DNA of 36,962 bases from JBBDMC01 sp964441935 (GCA_964441935.1 CAYTXI010000006.1:1-36962); one strand, 5' to 3'. Shown: positions 17,154-26,110, counted from the stretch's first letter. Numbers and translations are program-made. The notes: generated from the letters alone by a model not told the origin.

Positions 17154-18860
17154 ATGATGGACAAGGCGGCCCTCGCTCGTGCCATCCGCCAGGGCCGCGG
17201 CGCTGAGCCCGCCGACCTCGTCGTCAAGGGCGTCGGGCTCCTCGACATCGTCTCCGGCGGCGTGACCACGACGGATATCGCCATCACCGGCGACCGCATC
17301 GTCGGCACCTACGAGACTTATTCGGGCAAGGCGACGATCAACGGCGCGGGGCTGTTCGCCGTTCCCGGCTTCATCGATACCCACCTCCACGTCGAGTCGT
17401 CCTTGGTGACGCCGCAGGAATACGACCGCTGTGTCCTCCCTCACGGCGTCACCACCGCCATCTGCGACCCGCACGAGATCGCCAACGTCCTCGGCCTCGA
17501 CGGCATCCGCTATTTCCTCGATTGCGCCGAGACCACGATCATGGACCTGCGTGTGCAGTTGTCCTCGTGCGTACCGGCGACCGCGTTCGAGACGTCCGGC
17601 GCCGCGCTCGCTGCCGCCGACCTCCTGCCGCTGAGGTCGCATCCGAAGGTCATCGGCCTCGCCGAGTTCATGAACTTCCCGGGCGTGCTCAACACCGACG
17701 ACGGCGTGCTCGACAAGCTCGTCGCCTTCCAGGACGGCCACATCGACGGCCATGCGCCGCTGGTGCGCGGCTACGACCTCAACGGCTACCTCGCCGCCCG
17801 CATCCGCACCGACCACGAGACCACCATCGCCGACGACGGCCGCGAGAAGCTGAGGAAAGGCATGCAGGTGCTGATCCGCGAGGGCTCCGTCACCAAGGAC
17901 CTGCACGCACTCGCCGAGATCCTCGACGAGAACACTTCGAGCTTCTGCTCCCTGTGCACCGACGACCGCAATCCCCTCGACCTCGCCGAGGAAGGCCACC
18001 TCGACTTCATGATCCGCACGCTGATCAAGCTCGGCCGTCCGCTCCACCATGTCTATCGCGCCGCGAGCTGGTCGGCGGCAAACGCCTTCGGCCTTCGCGA
18101 CCGCGGCATCATCGCGCCCGGCCGCCGCGCCGACATCGTCCTGGTCGCGAGCCTCTCCGAGTGCTCGGTCGAAACGGTGATCTCGGCCGGACGGGTGGTG
18201 GACGACGCGCTGTTCGCGACCCGGAAGCCCGTCGAGCCAGTTGGCCTCGACAGCGTCAAGGCGCCCAAGGTGACGGCGGAGGATTTCCACATTCCGGGTG
18301 TCGCCGGCGAAGTGACCATGATCGGTGTCGCCCCCGGCCGCGTCGTCACCGACCGCGTGACGAGGTCGGTTCCCGCCACCAAGGCTGGGCGACGGGCCGA
18401 TCCGGCGACGGACATCGCCAAGGTCGCCGTGGTCGAACGCCACGGCAAGAACGGCAACATCGGCCGCGGCTTCGTTACCGGGTTCGGTTTGCGCGAGGGG
18501 GCGATCGCCTCCTCAGTCGGGCACGACAGTCACAACATCTGCGTGGTTGGCGTCAGCGATGCCGACATGGCGGCCGCGGTTGAACGGCTGAAGGAGATCC
18601 GCGGTGGTTTCGTGGCGGTGTCTGACGGCACGGTGCGGGCGGAGGTATCCCTGCCGCTCGCCGGCCTCATGAGCCTCGAGCCGTTCGAGACCGTGCGCGA
18701 CGAGCTCCTGGCGCTCCGCCGAGCGGCGCGCGATCTCGGCTGCACGCTGCCGGAACCGTTCCTCCAGGTGGCGTTCCTGCCGCTGCCGGTTATCCCCCAC
18801 CTGAAGATCACCGACTTCGGCCTGTTCGACGTCGACCGTTTCGCGCTGGTCGAGGAATGA
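17154..18860 (+). CDS. ade: Adenine deaminase
   Basis: Ade hydrolyses adenine to hypoxanthine and ammonia in purine salvage. The 568-residue product is close to the usual 580. It belongs to the amidohydrolase superfamily, with the metal-binding GFIDTHLHVESS at about residues 74-85. Family-specific stretches are VTTAICDPHEIANVLG, AEFMNFPGVL, HAPLVRGYDLNGYLAA and SLCTDDRNPLDL. The C-terminal adenine-deaminase domain includes RHGKNGNIGRGFVTGFGL and SVGHDSHNICVVG. The start at 17154 has a second ATG directly after it and only a weak ribosome site. It follows the sugar operon by 46 bases in the same direction. Shared transcription is possible, but a functional link is not evident. Confidence 0.93.
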   Translation: MMDKAALARAIRQGRGAEPADLVVKGVGLLDIVSGGVTTTDIAITGDRIVGTYETYSGKATINGAGLFAVPGFIDTHLHVESSLVTPQEYDRCVLPHGVTTAICDPHEIANVLGLDGIRYFLDCAETTIMDLRVQLSSCVPATAFETSGAALAAADLLPLRSHPKVIGLAEFMNFPGVLNTDDGVLDKLVAFQDGHIDGHAPLVRGYDLNGYLAARIRTDHETTIADDGREKLRKGMQVLIREGSVTKDLHALAEILDENTSSFCSLCTDDRNPLDLAEEGHLDFMIRTLIKLGRPLHHVYRAASWSAANAFGLRDRGIIAPGRRADIVLVASLSECSVETVISAGRVVDDALFATRKPVEPVGLDSVKAPKVTAEDFHIPGVAGEVTMIGVAPGRVVTDRVTRSVPATKAGRRADPATDIAKVAVVERHGKNGNIGRGFVTGFGLREGAIASSVGHDSHNICVVGVSDADMAAAVERLKEIRGGFVAVSDGTVRAEVSLPLAGLMSLEPFETVRDELLALRRAARDLGCTLPEPFLQVAFLPLPVIPHLKITDFGLFDVDRFALVEE

Positions 18861-18928
18861 CCCGTCGAGCGTGAGGTCACGCGAGGCGTCGATGTCCGGC
18901 GGCGATTCACGGTCGTCCTCACTCGTCT

Positions 18929-18956
18929 GTCCCGGCTTCTCCCGCAAAAGCGGGAC
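18929..18956. repeat. Palindromic element between ade and dusA
   Basis: TCCCGC-AAAA-GCGGGA (18940-18955) is a perfect 6-bp stem with a 4-A loop, and GTCCCG (18929-18934) can compete for CGGGAC (18951-18956). There is no T-run. It resembles dispersed intergenic palindromes common in rhizobial genomes and may mark the ade 3' end. A smaller stem GCGTG-AGGT-CACGC lies at 18869-18882. Confidence 0.35.
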
Positions 18957-19010
18957 GCCGCGGTCGCGCGCGGGCTGGACTTCGCCCGCTCCGCGGTCCA
19001 TTTGAGCGCC

Positions 19011-20045
<1,035 letters not shown>

Positions 20046-20075
20046 CGGGCGCCGTGACGCCTATGCGGGGGGCCA

Positions 20076-20903
20076 ATGGAAATCTCGGCCACGCCTGCCG
20101 AGCTCTTCGGGCTTGCGGTTGCCCTCGTCGCCTCCGGCGCCGTGTCTGGCCTCCTCGCCGGCATCTTCGGCATCGGCGGCGGCGCGGTCATCGTCCCCGT
20201 CCTCTATCAGGGTCTGGCGTTCCTCGGCGTCGACGAGGCGGTGCGTATGCACCTGTCGGTCGGCACCTCGCTCGGCGTCATCGTTCCGACCGCGATCCGC
20301 TCCTTCCTCGCGCATTACCGCCGCGGCGCCGTCGACATGAGCTTGCTCAGAAGCTGGATCGTTCCGGTTCCGATCGGCGTCGTGATCGCCGCGATCGTCG
20401 CCTCGGTGCTCTCGGGCGCCGCCCTCCGCGGCATCTTCGCGATCCTCGCCTTCATCGTCGCGATCCGTTTGGTGTTCGGCCGCGAGACCTGGCGTCTCGG
20501 CAGCGTCCTGCCGGAAGGGCCGATCCGCGCCGTGACCGGCGCCCTAATCGGGTTCTTCTCGACCCTTATGGGCATCGGCGGCGGTGTGCTCACCAACACC
20601 TTCATGACCCTCTTCGGCCGGCCCATCCACCAGGCCGTGGCGACGTCGTCCGGTGTCGGCGTCCTGATCTCGCTCCCCGGCATCCTAGGCTACGTGTGGG
20701 CGGGATGGGGCGCTCCCGGCCTGCCGCCGTTCTCGGCCGGCTTCGTCAATCTCCTTGGCCTCGCCCTGGTGATCCCGATCACCGTGGCGATGGCGCCGGT
20801 CGGCGTCGGCATCGCCCACGCCCTGTCGCGGCGTCAGCTCGAGGTCGGCTTCGGGCTGTTCCTGTCGGTGGTCGCGATCCGCTTCGCCGCGACCCTAGCC
20901 TGA
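20076..20903 (+). CDS. TauE/SafE-family membrane transporter (putative sulfite/anion exporter)
   Basis: A 275-residue integral membrane protein with about eight hydrophobic segments and the two-fold repeat of the TauE/SafE family. The first half has the glycine-rich GLLAGIFGIGGGAVIVPVL, and the second half has the matching FFSTLMGIGGGVLTNTFM. HLSVGTSLGVIVPTAI and HQAVATSSGVGVLISLPG are the paired TSxG segments. Proteins of this family move sulfite, sulfoacetate or related anions across the inner membrane, and the substrate of this one cannot be told. GGGGGG precedes the ATG at 3 bases. It lies 30 bases after dusA and converges on the retropepsin gene with a 4-base gap centred on a TCCCTCAGGGA palindrome. 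Confidence 0.88.
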   Translation: MEISATPAELFGLAVALVASGAVSGLLAGIFGIGGGAVIVPVLYQGLAFLGVDEAVRMHLSVGTSLGVIVPTAIRSFLAHYRRGAVDMSLLRSWIVPVPIGVVIAAIVASVLSGAALRGIFAILAFIVAIRLVFGRETWRLGSVLPEGPIRAVTGALIGFFSTLMGIGGGVLTNTFMTLFGRPIHQAVATSSGVGVLISLPGILGYVWAGWGAPGLPPFSAGFVNLLGLALVIPITVAMAPVGVGIAHALSRRQLEVGFGLFLSVVAIRFAATLA

Positions 20904-20907
20904 TCCC

Positions 20908-21642
20908 TCAGGGAGTCAGCACCAATCGGTCGCCGGCGATCGCGTATCCGTCCAGCGTATTGAGGAAGCTCATGCCGAGCAGACTCTGGTGGAGCGAATC
21001 CGGCGGCGCCACCAGGGCCTCGACGTCGCGGCGCTCGATCGTGCCGATCGTCAAGCGGCCGATAGTGATCGGCGCGGTCCGCACGACTCCGTTTGCGGTG
21101 CTGATCGGCATGGCGAAGTCGAGTCCACCGACGTCCACTCCGACGGCCGTCGCGTCCGCCAAGGTCAGGGTCACGAAGCTCGCGCCGGTGTCGACCAGGA
21201 ACGTCAACGGCACATCCTCGACGTGAGCGCGGACCGCGAAGTGGCCGTCATTTGCGCGCATGATCATCACGCTCCCCGGCTCACCTTCGCCGGAGAGCCG
21301 CCCGGCGACCGGAACCCCCGGGGCGAGGACCCCGAGGAAGCGTCCGCCGACACCGGCGAGCTCGTTGCGGTAGGCGTAGGCGCCGACGAGCACGACCAGG
21401 ATCAGGCACCAGCCAAGGATGGAGCGGATGACCTCGCCCGCCCTGAGCCCGCGTCCGAACAGGGCGGAGCCGATGAAGATCAACAGCAGGAGCAGGTAGC
21501 CGACCTGGGCGAACTCATCGTTCGCCAAGCCGAGGATTTCCCCGTCGGTGTTGGCAATGAGCGCGATGACGAGCGTCGCCAGCAACGCTACGAGTAGCCA
21601 AAACAGGAACGGCAGCCGTCCCTGCGGACCCCGGCGCCTCAT
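20908..21642 (-). CDS. Membrane-anchored retropepsin-like aspartic protease (clan AA)
   Basis: A 244-residue protein in two parts. The first has three hydrophobic segments (about residues 9-30, 40-60 and 70-88). The second is a C-terminal clan AA aspartic protease domain (about 125-244) with the active-site triplet D151-T-G in FLVDTGASFVTL. Further retropepsin features are the flap-like FAMPISTANGVVRTA stretch and the closing SLLGMSFLNTLDGY. One DTG is present per chain, so activity requires a homodimer, as in retroviral proteases. The best-known bacterial relative is APRc of Rickettsia. The start is put at the ATG (21642) just before the basic stretch and first membrane segment. The frame is open to 21684. 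Substrates are unknown. Confidence 0.85.
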   Translation of the reverse strand: MRRRGPQGRLPFLFWLLVALLATLVIALIANTDGEILGLANDEFAQVGYLLLLLIFIGSALFGRGLRAGEVIRSILGWCLILVVLVGAYAYRNELAGVGGRFLGVLAPGVPVAGRLSGEGEPGSVMIMRANDGHFAVRAHVEDVPLTFLVDTGASFVTLTLADATAVGVDVGGLDFAMPISTANGVVRTAPITIGRLTIGTIERRDVEALVAPPDSLHQSLLGMSFLNTLDGYAIAGDRLVLTP

Positions 21643-21733
21643 CGCGCGGCCTCGTCTCCATCGATCCGCCCCGCTTGGCGGCAATGTTCGATCGGAGCTG
21701 GCATCGTTGTCCGCAACGCAACCCTGACGGCCG

Positions 21734-22534
21734 TCAACTCACCGCGGCTCCGCACAGAAACGCGACCGCGGCGATCTGCTGACAGGCGCCGAGCGAGTCG
21801 CCGGTTCGTCCACCGATCGCCCGGGCCGTGATCCGAGTGAAAGAATAGGCGGCAATTGCGGCAAGAACTAAGCCGAGAAGCGTCGCCTTGAGGCCGACCG
21901 CGGGCAGACCGGCGACGAGGGCGATGATGGCCGCGGCAACGAGCGCGATGACCATGGCGTCGCGGTCGGGAGGGCCGGTCGCGTGGGCCATGCCGCTCGT
22001 CCGCGCGGCCGGCAGCTCGTACCACAGCCACACGAGGGCGCTCCGCGAAACCGCCTCCGCGGCGATCAGCGTCAGGGCCGCAGCGGCGGCGCTGCCCGCA
22101 GAGATAGCGGCGAGCGCCCCGAGCCTGAGCACGACCGCGACCACCAAGGCGACGGCTCCGTATGTCCCGAGACGGCTGTCGTCCATGATCTCGAGCCTCT
22201 GCTCCGCCGTCGCGCCGCCGTAGCTGTCGGCCGTGTCGGCGAGGCCGTCCTCGTGGAGGGCGCCGGTCAGGATCGTTGTTGCCGCGACTGCCAATGTGGC
22301 CGAGATCAAAGGCGGCATTCCGAGGATCGCGGCGGCGATGAGGACAACGCCGCCCGCCGCGCCGATCAGCGCGCCCGCGATTGGAATGGCGCGTGCGCCC
22401 CGCGCGAAGTCCGGACGCCGACCGGGGTCGACGCCGATCACATGCGGTGGCAACCGCGTCAGGAAGACGATCGAGGCCTTGAGGTCGTCGACGACGGTTC
22501 CGAGTTCGGCGGATGGGGACCGGTCACCGTTCAT
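21734..22534 (-). CDS. cobS: Adenosylcobinamide-GDP ribazoletransferase (cobalamin synthase)
   Basis: CobS joins adenosylcobinamide-GDP with alpha-ribazole (phosphate) to give adenosylcobalamin (phosphate) in the inner membrane. From the ATG at 22534 the product has 266 residues, close to the family's 250. Early FLTRLPP is followed by many hydrophobic segments. The acidic HEDGLADTADSYGG and MDDSRLGTYGA stretches are the family metal/substrate motifs. The open frame continues upstream to 22729, but that extension is Arg-rich and overlaps the divergent cobT gene. The gene faces cobT, which makes alpha-ribazole phosphate, across a 107-base promoter region. I see no cobalamin riboswitch there. 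Confidence 0.92.
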   Translation of the reverse strand: MNGDRSPSAELGTVVDDLKASIVFLTRLPPHVIGVDPGRRPDFARGARAIPIAGALIGAAGGVVLIAAAILGMPPLISATLAVAATTILTGALHEDGLADTADSYGGATAEQRLEIMDDSRLGTYGAVALVVAVVLRLGALAAISAGSAAAAALTLIAAEAVSRSALVWLWYELPAARTSGMAHATGPPDRDAMVIALVAAAIIALVAGLPAVGLKATLLGLVLAAIAAYSFTRITARAIGGRTGDSLGACQQIAAVAFLCGAAVS

Positions 22535-22641
22535 GCCTCGCCTCGGGCTGGCTCGCTTTGCCTGTTTGGGGCCATGGTTATAAGACCTCGGCGCGACCGG
22601 GCCAACAATCCTGCCCGCCGCACGCTCCGCTGGGAAAGCCC

Positions 22642-23670
22642 ATGATCCCTTCAGCCTCGGCGCTGCCCTTCGACGACATCCGCGCGCTGTTTGCCCGCAT
22701 GCCATCTGCCGACGCCGACGCAGTGGCACGGGTCAGGCACCGGGAAAGCGAGCTGACCAAGCCCCCGGGCTCCCTCGGTCGGCTGGAGGAGATCGTGGCC
22801 TGGCTCGCCGCCTGGCAGCGGCGGGCGCCGCCACGTGTCGACCGGCCGCTGGTCGCCGTCTTCGCCGGCAACCACGGCGTCGCGGCCGCGGGCGTCTCCG
22901 CCTACCCGGCCGAGGTGACCGCCCAGATGGTCGCGAACTTCGCCGCCGGCGGCGCCGCCATCAACCAGATCTGCCTCGCCAACGACCTCGGCCTCAAGGT
23001 CTACGACCTCGCGCTTGACGTGCCGACCGGCGACATCACCCGCGAGCCGGCCCTGGACGAGGCCGCCTGCGCCGCGACCATAGCCTACGGCATGGAGGCG
23101 ATCGCCGGCGGCGTCGACCTTTTGTGCGTGGGCGAAATGGGGATTGCCAACACCACCGTTGCCGCCGCCGTCTGTCTGGCGCTCTTCGGCGGCGAGGCGG
23201 CCGACTGGGTCGGCCCCGGAACCGGCGTGGATCCGGCGGGAATCGAGCGAAAACGGGCAGCGATCCAGGCCGCCGTCCGGTGCCACGCCCGGCACCTGTC
23301 GGATCCGCTCTCGGTTCTGCGCCGGCTTGGCGGGCGGGAGCTCGCCGGCATCGCCGGCGCGATCCTCGCCGCGCGCTTCAACCAAGTCCCTGTAATCGTG
23401 GACGGATTCGTCGCGACCGCCGCCGCTGCCGTGCTCTATGCCGTCGCCCCCGCCGCCCTCGACCACTGCCTGTTCGGCCACGTCTCGACCGAGCCCGGCC
23501 ACCGCCGGGTCCTGGAGCGGATGGGCAAGACCGCGTTACTGGACCTCGGCATGCGCCTTGGCGAAGGGACGGGCGCCGCGCTCGCCGCGGGCATCGTCAA
23601 GACGGCTGCCCGTATCCACGCCGGCATGGCGACGTTCGCCGACGCCGGCGTCTCGAACCGCTCGGACTAA
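22642..23670 (+). CDS. cobT: Nicotinate-nucleotide-dimethylbenzimidazole phosphoribosyltransferase
   Basis: CobT transfers phosphoribose from nicotinate mononucleotide to 5,6-dimethylbenzimidazole, giving alpha-ribazole 5'-phosphate for the lower ligand of cobalamin. The 342-residue product shows the signature KPPGSLGRLEEI near the N-terminus and GNHGVAAAGVSAYP. It also has GEMGIANTTVAAA, GPGTGVD and DGFVATAAAAVL, and ends with HAGMATFADAGVS. The catalytic Glu expected near the C-terminus is in the LGEGTGAAL segment. The start at 22642 is chosen over the longer open frame (to 22513) because that would run into cobS. The gene converges on the following kinase gene with a 4-base stop overlap (CTAA). 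Confidence 0.94.
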   Translation: MIPSASALPFDDIRALFARMPSADADAVARVRHRESELTKPPGSLGRLEEIVAWLAAWQRRAPPRVDRPLVAVFAGNHGVAAAGVSAYPAEVTAQMVANFAAGGAAINQICLANDLGLKVYDLALDVPTGDITREPALDEAACAATIAYGMEAIAGGVDLLCVGEMGIANTTVAAAVCLALFGGEAADWVGPGTGVDPAGIERKRAAIQAAVRCHARHLSDPLSVLRRLGGRELAGIAGAILAARFNQVPVIVDGFVATAAAAVLYAVAPAALDHCLFGHVSTEPGHRRVLERMGKTALLDLGMRLGEGTGAALAAGIVKTAARIHAGMATFADAGVSNRSD

Positions 23671-25205
23671 CTGGCTTTCAACCAGCCGCGCCGCTGCGGT
23701 TCGTCGTCCATCGGCGGCAGGGCCTCCATCACCCGCGACTGCGGGAACGTCGCAATCGCCTCGGTCCCCTCGCGCAGCTTCGATTTCAGCTCGAATGTGC
23801 CGTCGTGGGTGAGCATCAGCGCCTGGACGATCGGCAGACCGAGGCCCGCGCCGCGCTCATTGTTCTTGGTAGCGATCGACCCTTGACCGAACGACGACAT
23901 TACGATCGGGATCTCCTCCGGGGGAATGCCGGGCCCGTTGTCGCGGATCGACAGGAACTGACCACGGCCCGGGATCATGCCGACTTTGATGGCGATCTCG
24001 CCGCTCAGCGGCGTGAACTTGATGGCGTTCGACAAGAGGTTGAGCGCGATCTGGCGCACCGCCCGGTCGTCGGCCCAAAGCCGCGGCATGCCGCGCAAGT
24101 AATTCTCGGTGATGATGATGCCCTTGGCCTTGGCCTTGAGCTTCATGATGTGATGGCATTCCTCGACGACGGCGACCAGATTGACCGGCTCTTCATCGAG
24201 CTTGTAGCGGCCGGCCTCGATCCGCGACAGATCGAGTATCTCGTTGATGAGGTTGAGGAGATGCTGGCCGCTGCCGTGGATATCGGTGACATAGTCCTTG
24301 TACGATTCGTTGCCGAGCGGCCCGAGAACCTCGTTCTTGATGATTTCGGAAAATCCCAGGATGGCGTTGAGCGGCGTCCTGAGCTCGTGACTCATTGTCG
24401 CCAAGAATCGCGACTTGGCGAGGTTGGCCTCCTCGGCGCGGCGTCGCGACTCATCCGAGATCGACTTGGCCGTGCCTAGTTCGGCAATGAGCAGGTCCTT
24501 CTGCGCCCGGAACTCCAGCATGGCGAGCGTCGCCGAGTAGAGCCTCGACGCCAGGATGAGGAAGAAGAATTGCGCGCCGAGCGCCATGATCGAGAAGACC
24601 ACGAACAGGAAGTCGCCCTTGCTGACGTAGATCGCTGCGAGAGTCAGTGTGATGGGCACGGTGCCGGCGACGGCGGCCGGCGGGACGGTCGAAGCCAGAG
24701 ACGTGATCACCGAAATAACGATCAGCATCGTGGCAAACTGGAAGAGCTCAAGCCCGGCAACTTCGGCGGACGATGTCGGCGCCAGGAGCAACACCGAGGC
24801 CCACGCGAGGCTGCCGATGAACTCCGCGATGACGAAGCGGCGGGTCCACGCCCTGGTCGAAACCTCCGAAGACGGCAGCACGATGTACCTACGGCAAAGC
24901 GCGATCATGCCGACGTGGGCGGCCAACACACCGGAGGCCCATGCGATCGCGAGCGCCGGCGTCATCCACAACAGACTGGTCGTGGCGACGATCCCGATGA
25001 GGAGCGGTACCGCGTAGATCGCACTCATGCGATTGCGCGCGAACGTCAGGGCCAGCTCGTGATCGAACTCGGGGCGCGTCCCCGACATGGATGTCAGCCG
25101 TTCGCGCTGCTCGCGGACGGCGCGGAGAACCGAGCGCCGGCGATCCGCGCGCTCACGACTGACCGCCGTTTTGTCGCTCTCCGAAGCGAGCGGAGCGGCA
25201 TTCAT
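23667..25205 (-). CDS. Orphan membrane histidine kinase, DivJ/PleC-like
   Basis: A 512-residue sensor kinase. The start at 25205 is supported by GGGAGG seven to eight bases upstream; the frame stays open to 25322 without a better site. A basic cytoplasmic N-terminus is followed by about six hydrophobic segments in residues 57-215, with only short loops, so it likely senses within the membrane or cytoplasm. A short coiled coil leads to the HisKA domain with H273 in TMSHELRTPLNAILGFSEII. The ATPase domain follows (NLLSNAIKFTP, DNGPGIP, GAGLGLPIV). No response regulator is adjacent. The H box matches the alphaproteobacterial DivJ/PleC/PdhS group that acts on DivK and PleD. Possible CtrA half-sites lie upstream. 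Confidence 0.9.
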   Translation of the reverse strand: MNAAPLASESDKTAVSRERADRRRSVLRAVREQRERLTSMSGTRPEFDHELALTFARNRMSAIYAVPLLIGIVATTSLLWMTPALAIAWASGVLAAHVGMIALCRRYIVLPSSEVSTRAWTRRFVIAEFIGSLAWASVLLLAPTSSAEVAGLELFQFATMLIVISVITSLASTVPPAAVAGTVPITLTLAAIYVSKGDFLFVVFSIMALGAQFFFLILASRLYSATLAMLEFRAQKDLLIAELGTAKSISDESRRRAEEANLAKSRFLATMSHELRTPLNAILGFSEIIKNEVLGPLGNESYKDYVTDIHGSGQHLLNLINEILDLSRIEAGRYKLDEEPVNLVAVVEECHHIMKLKAKAKGIIITENYLRGMPRLWADDRAVRQIALNLLSNAIKFTPLSGEIAIKVGMIPGRGQFLSIRDNGPGIPPEEIPIVMSSFGQGSIATKNNERGAGLGLPIVQALMLTHDGTFELKSKLREGTEAIATFPQSRVMEALPPMDDEPQRRGWLKAS

Positions 25206-25272
25206 TCCGGTCACCTCCCGGCGTTGATCGATGGAAAGCGGTCGCGAGCTTCCGATGCACGATTGCCCGGCA

Positions 25273-25304
25273 GTGGTTAAACTCTGCCTCAGGAACATGG
25301 TTAA
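25273..25304 (-). promoter_or_regulatory. Two CtrA-type half-sites upstream of the DivJ/PleC-like kinase
   Basis: On the minus strand TTAACCAT (complement of 25297-25304) matches the CtrA half-site used in rhizobia, and TTAACCAC (complement of 25273-25280) is one base off. They are in the same orientation, 24 bases apart, 68-99 bases before the kinase start. The classic TTAA-N7-TTAA spacing is absent, so this is suggestive only. Confidence 0.35.
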
Positions 25305-25320
25305 CGCGGCGAAACTCCAC

Positions 25321-26004
25321 ATGGTTCAGCTCGTTCGAGCGGGCGGGGCGCCTTCGCCGGCAGGCGGCAACCTTCGATCCCGGGACCGGGCTTTGAGCCG
25401 CCTGGTCGGCTCAATCAGGGCCTGCCGGATTTGCCTGGAGACGCCGCGAGGTTCGCCGCTACCGCACGAACCGCGGCCCATTTTTCGCGTGTCCTCGACC
25501 GCGGCAATCTGCGTTGCCGGCCAGGCACCGGGAACACGCGTTCATGCGTCCGGCACGCCCTTCAGCGACCCCTCGGGCGACCGGCTGAGGACGTGGATGG
25601 GCGTCGACTCCGAGATTTTCTATGACGTCGGCCGAATCGCCATCATTCCGATGGGGTTTTGCTACCCCGGGCAAGACGCGCGCGGCTCGGATTTGCCGCC
25701 CCGCGCGGAATGCGCGCCCGCATGGCGCGCCAAGCTGTTCGCCGCGCTGCCGCAGATCGAGCTGGTGGTTGCCGTGGGGTCGTACGCCCACGCCTGGCAC
25801 TTGGGCCCGCTCGCGCGCCCGACCTTGACCGAAACCGTCGCCGCCTGGCGTGAGATCATGTCCGCAACGGTCAATCCGGTCGTCTTGCCGCTCCCACACC
25901 CCTCGTGGCGCAACAATGCCTGGCTCAAGAACAACGCTTGGTTTGAGTCGGAACTCGTTCCGGTTCTGCGTGCCGAGATCGCGCGACGGTTGAGCGGGCA
26001 TTGA
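25321..26004 (+). CDS. Uracil-DNA glycosylase superfamily protein
   Basis: A member of the uracil-DNA glycosylase fold (COG1573-like), about 227 residues from the ATG at 25321. The first conserved segment is ACRICLETPRG. AICVAGQAPGTRVHASGTPFSDPSGDRL contains the motif A-like GQAPG. IAIIPMGFCYPGQD and LVVAVGSYAHAWHL follow, and LPLPHPSWRNNAWLKNN carries the motif B His-Pro-Ser. Unlike families 4 and 5 it has no complete set of four [4Fe-4S] cysteines; only C-x-x-C at the start is visible. Catalytic activity is therefore not assured. The start is uncertain: the frame is open from 25231, another ATG lies at 25297, and none has a good ribosome site. The stop overlaps the Lrp-gene promoter. Confidence 0.8.
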   Translation: MVQLVRAGGAPSPAGGNLRSRDRALSRLVGSIRACRICLETPRGSPLPHEPRPIFRVSSTAAICVAGQAPGTRVHASGTPFSDPSGDRLRTWMGVDSEIFYDVGRIAIIPMGFCYPGQDARGSDLPPRAECAPAWRAKLFAALPQIELVVAVGSYAHAWHLGPLARPTLTETVAAWREIMSATVNPVVLPLPHPSWRNNAWLKNNAWFESELVPVLRAEIARRLSGH

Positions 26005-26029
26005 CGTAGGGAGAAAATGTTTCTATATG
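26001..26029 (+). promoter_or_regulatory. Sigma-70-type promoter for the Lrp/AsnC regulator gene
   Basis: TTGACG (26001-26006) and TATATG (26024-26029) are separated by exactly 17 bases, a strong match to the housekeeping consensus. The -35 overlaps the stop of the glycosylase gene. Transcription from about 26036 would leave a leader of roughly 75 bases before the ATG at 26111, which argues against translation starting at the ATG at 26027. Confidence 0.6.
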
Positions 26030-26056
26030 AGCGACGAAGTCACCGAACAGCTGGTA

Positions 26057-26094
26057 AAAAATCCCACAACGCGGCATTTTTGGAATTCGATTCC
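26057..26094 (+). promoter_or_regulatory. Dyad elements in the Lrp/AsnC gene leader (possible autoregulatory site)
   Basis: AAAAAT (26057-26062) and ATTTTT (26076-26081) form an inverted repeat with a 13-base gap, followed by the dyad GGAAT-TCG-ATTCC (26082-26094). The tract is AT-rich in otherwise GC-rich DNA and lies between the predicted transcription start and the start codon. Lrp-type regulators often control themselves through such AT-rich dyads. Confidence 0.35.
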
Positions 26095-26110
26095 CATGAG
26101 GGACCCTAAG

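Noticed and set aside
20904..20912. TCCCTCAGGGA palindrome as a terminator between the TauE-like and retropepsin genes
   Set aside because: Only a 5-bp stem with a 1-base centre and no T-run; too weak to call.
22535..22641. Cobalamin riboswitch between cobS and cobT
   Set aside because: No B12-box-like core is visible and the spacer is too short.
25324..25336. GTTC-N5-GTTC before the uracil-DNA-glycosylase-like coding region, considered as an SOS box
   Set aside because: The alphaproteobacterial LexA site is GTTC-N7-GTTC; the spacing here is 5 bases.
26027..26110. Longer N-terminus for the Lrp/AsnC regulator
   Set aside because: The ATG at 26027 lies in the predicted -10 box and the added residues do not match the family.
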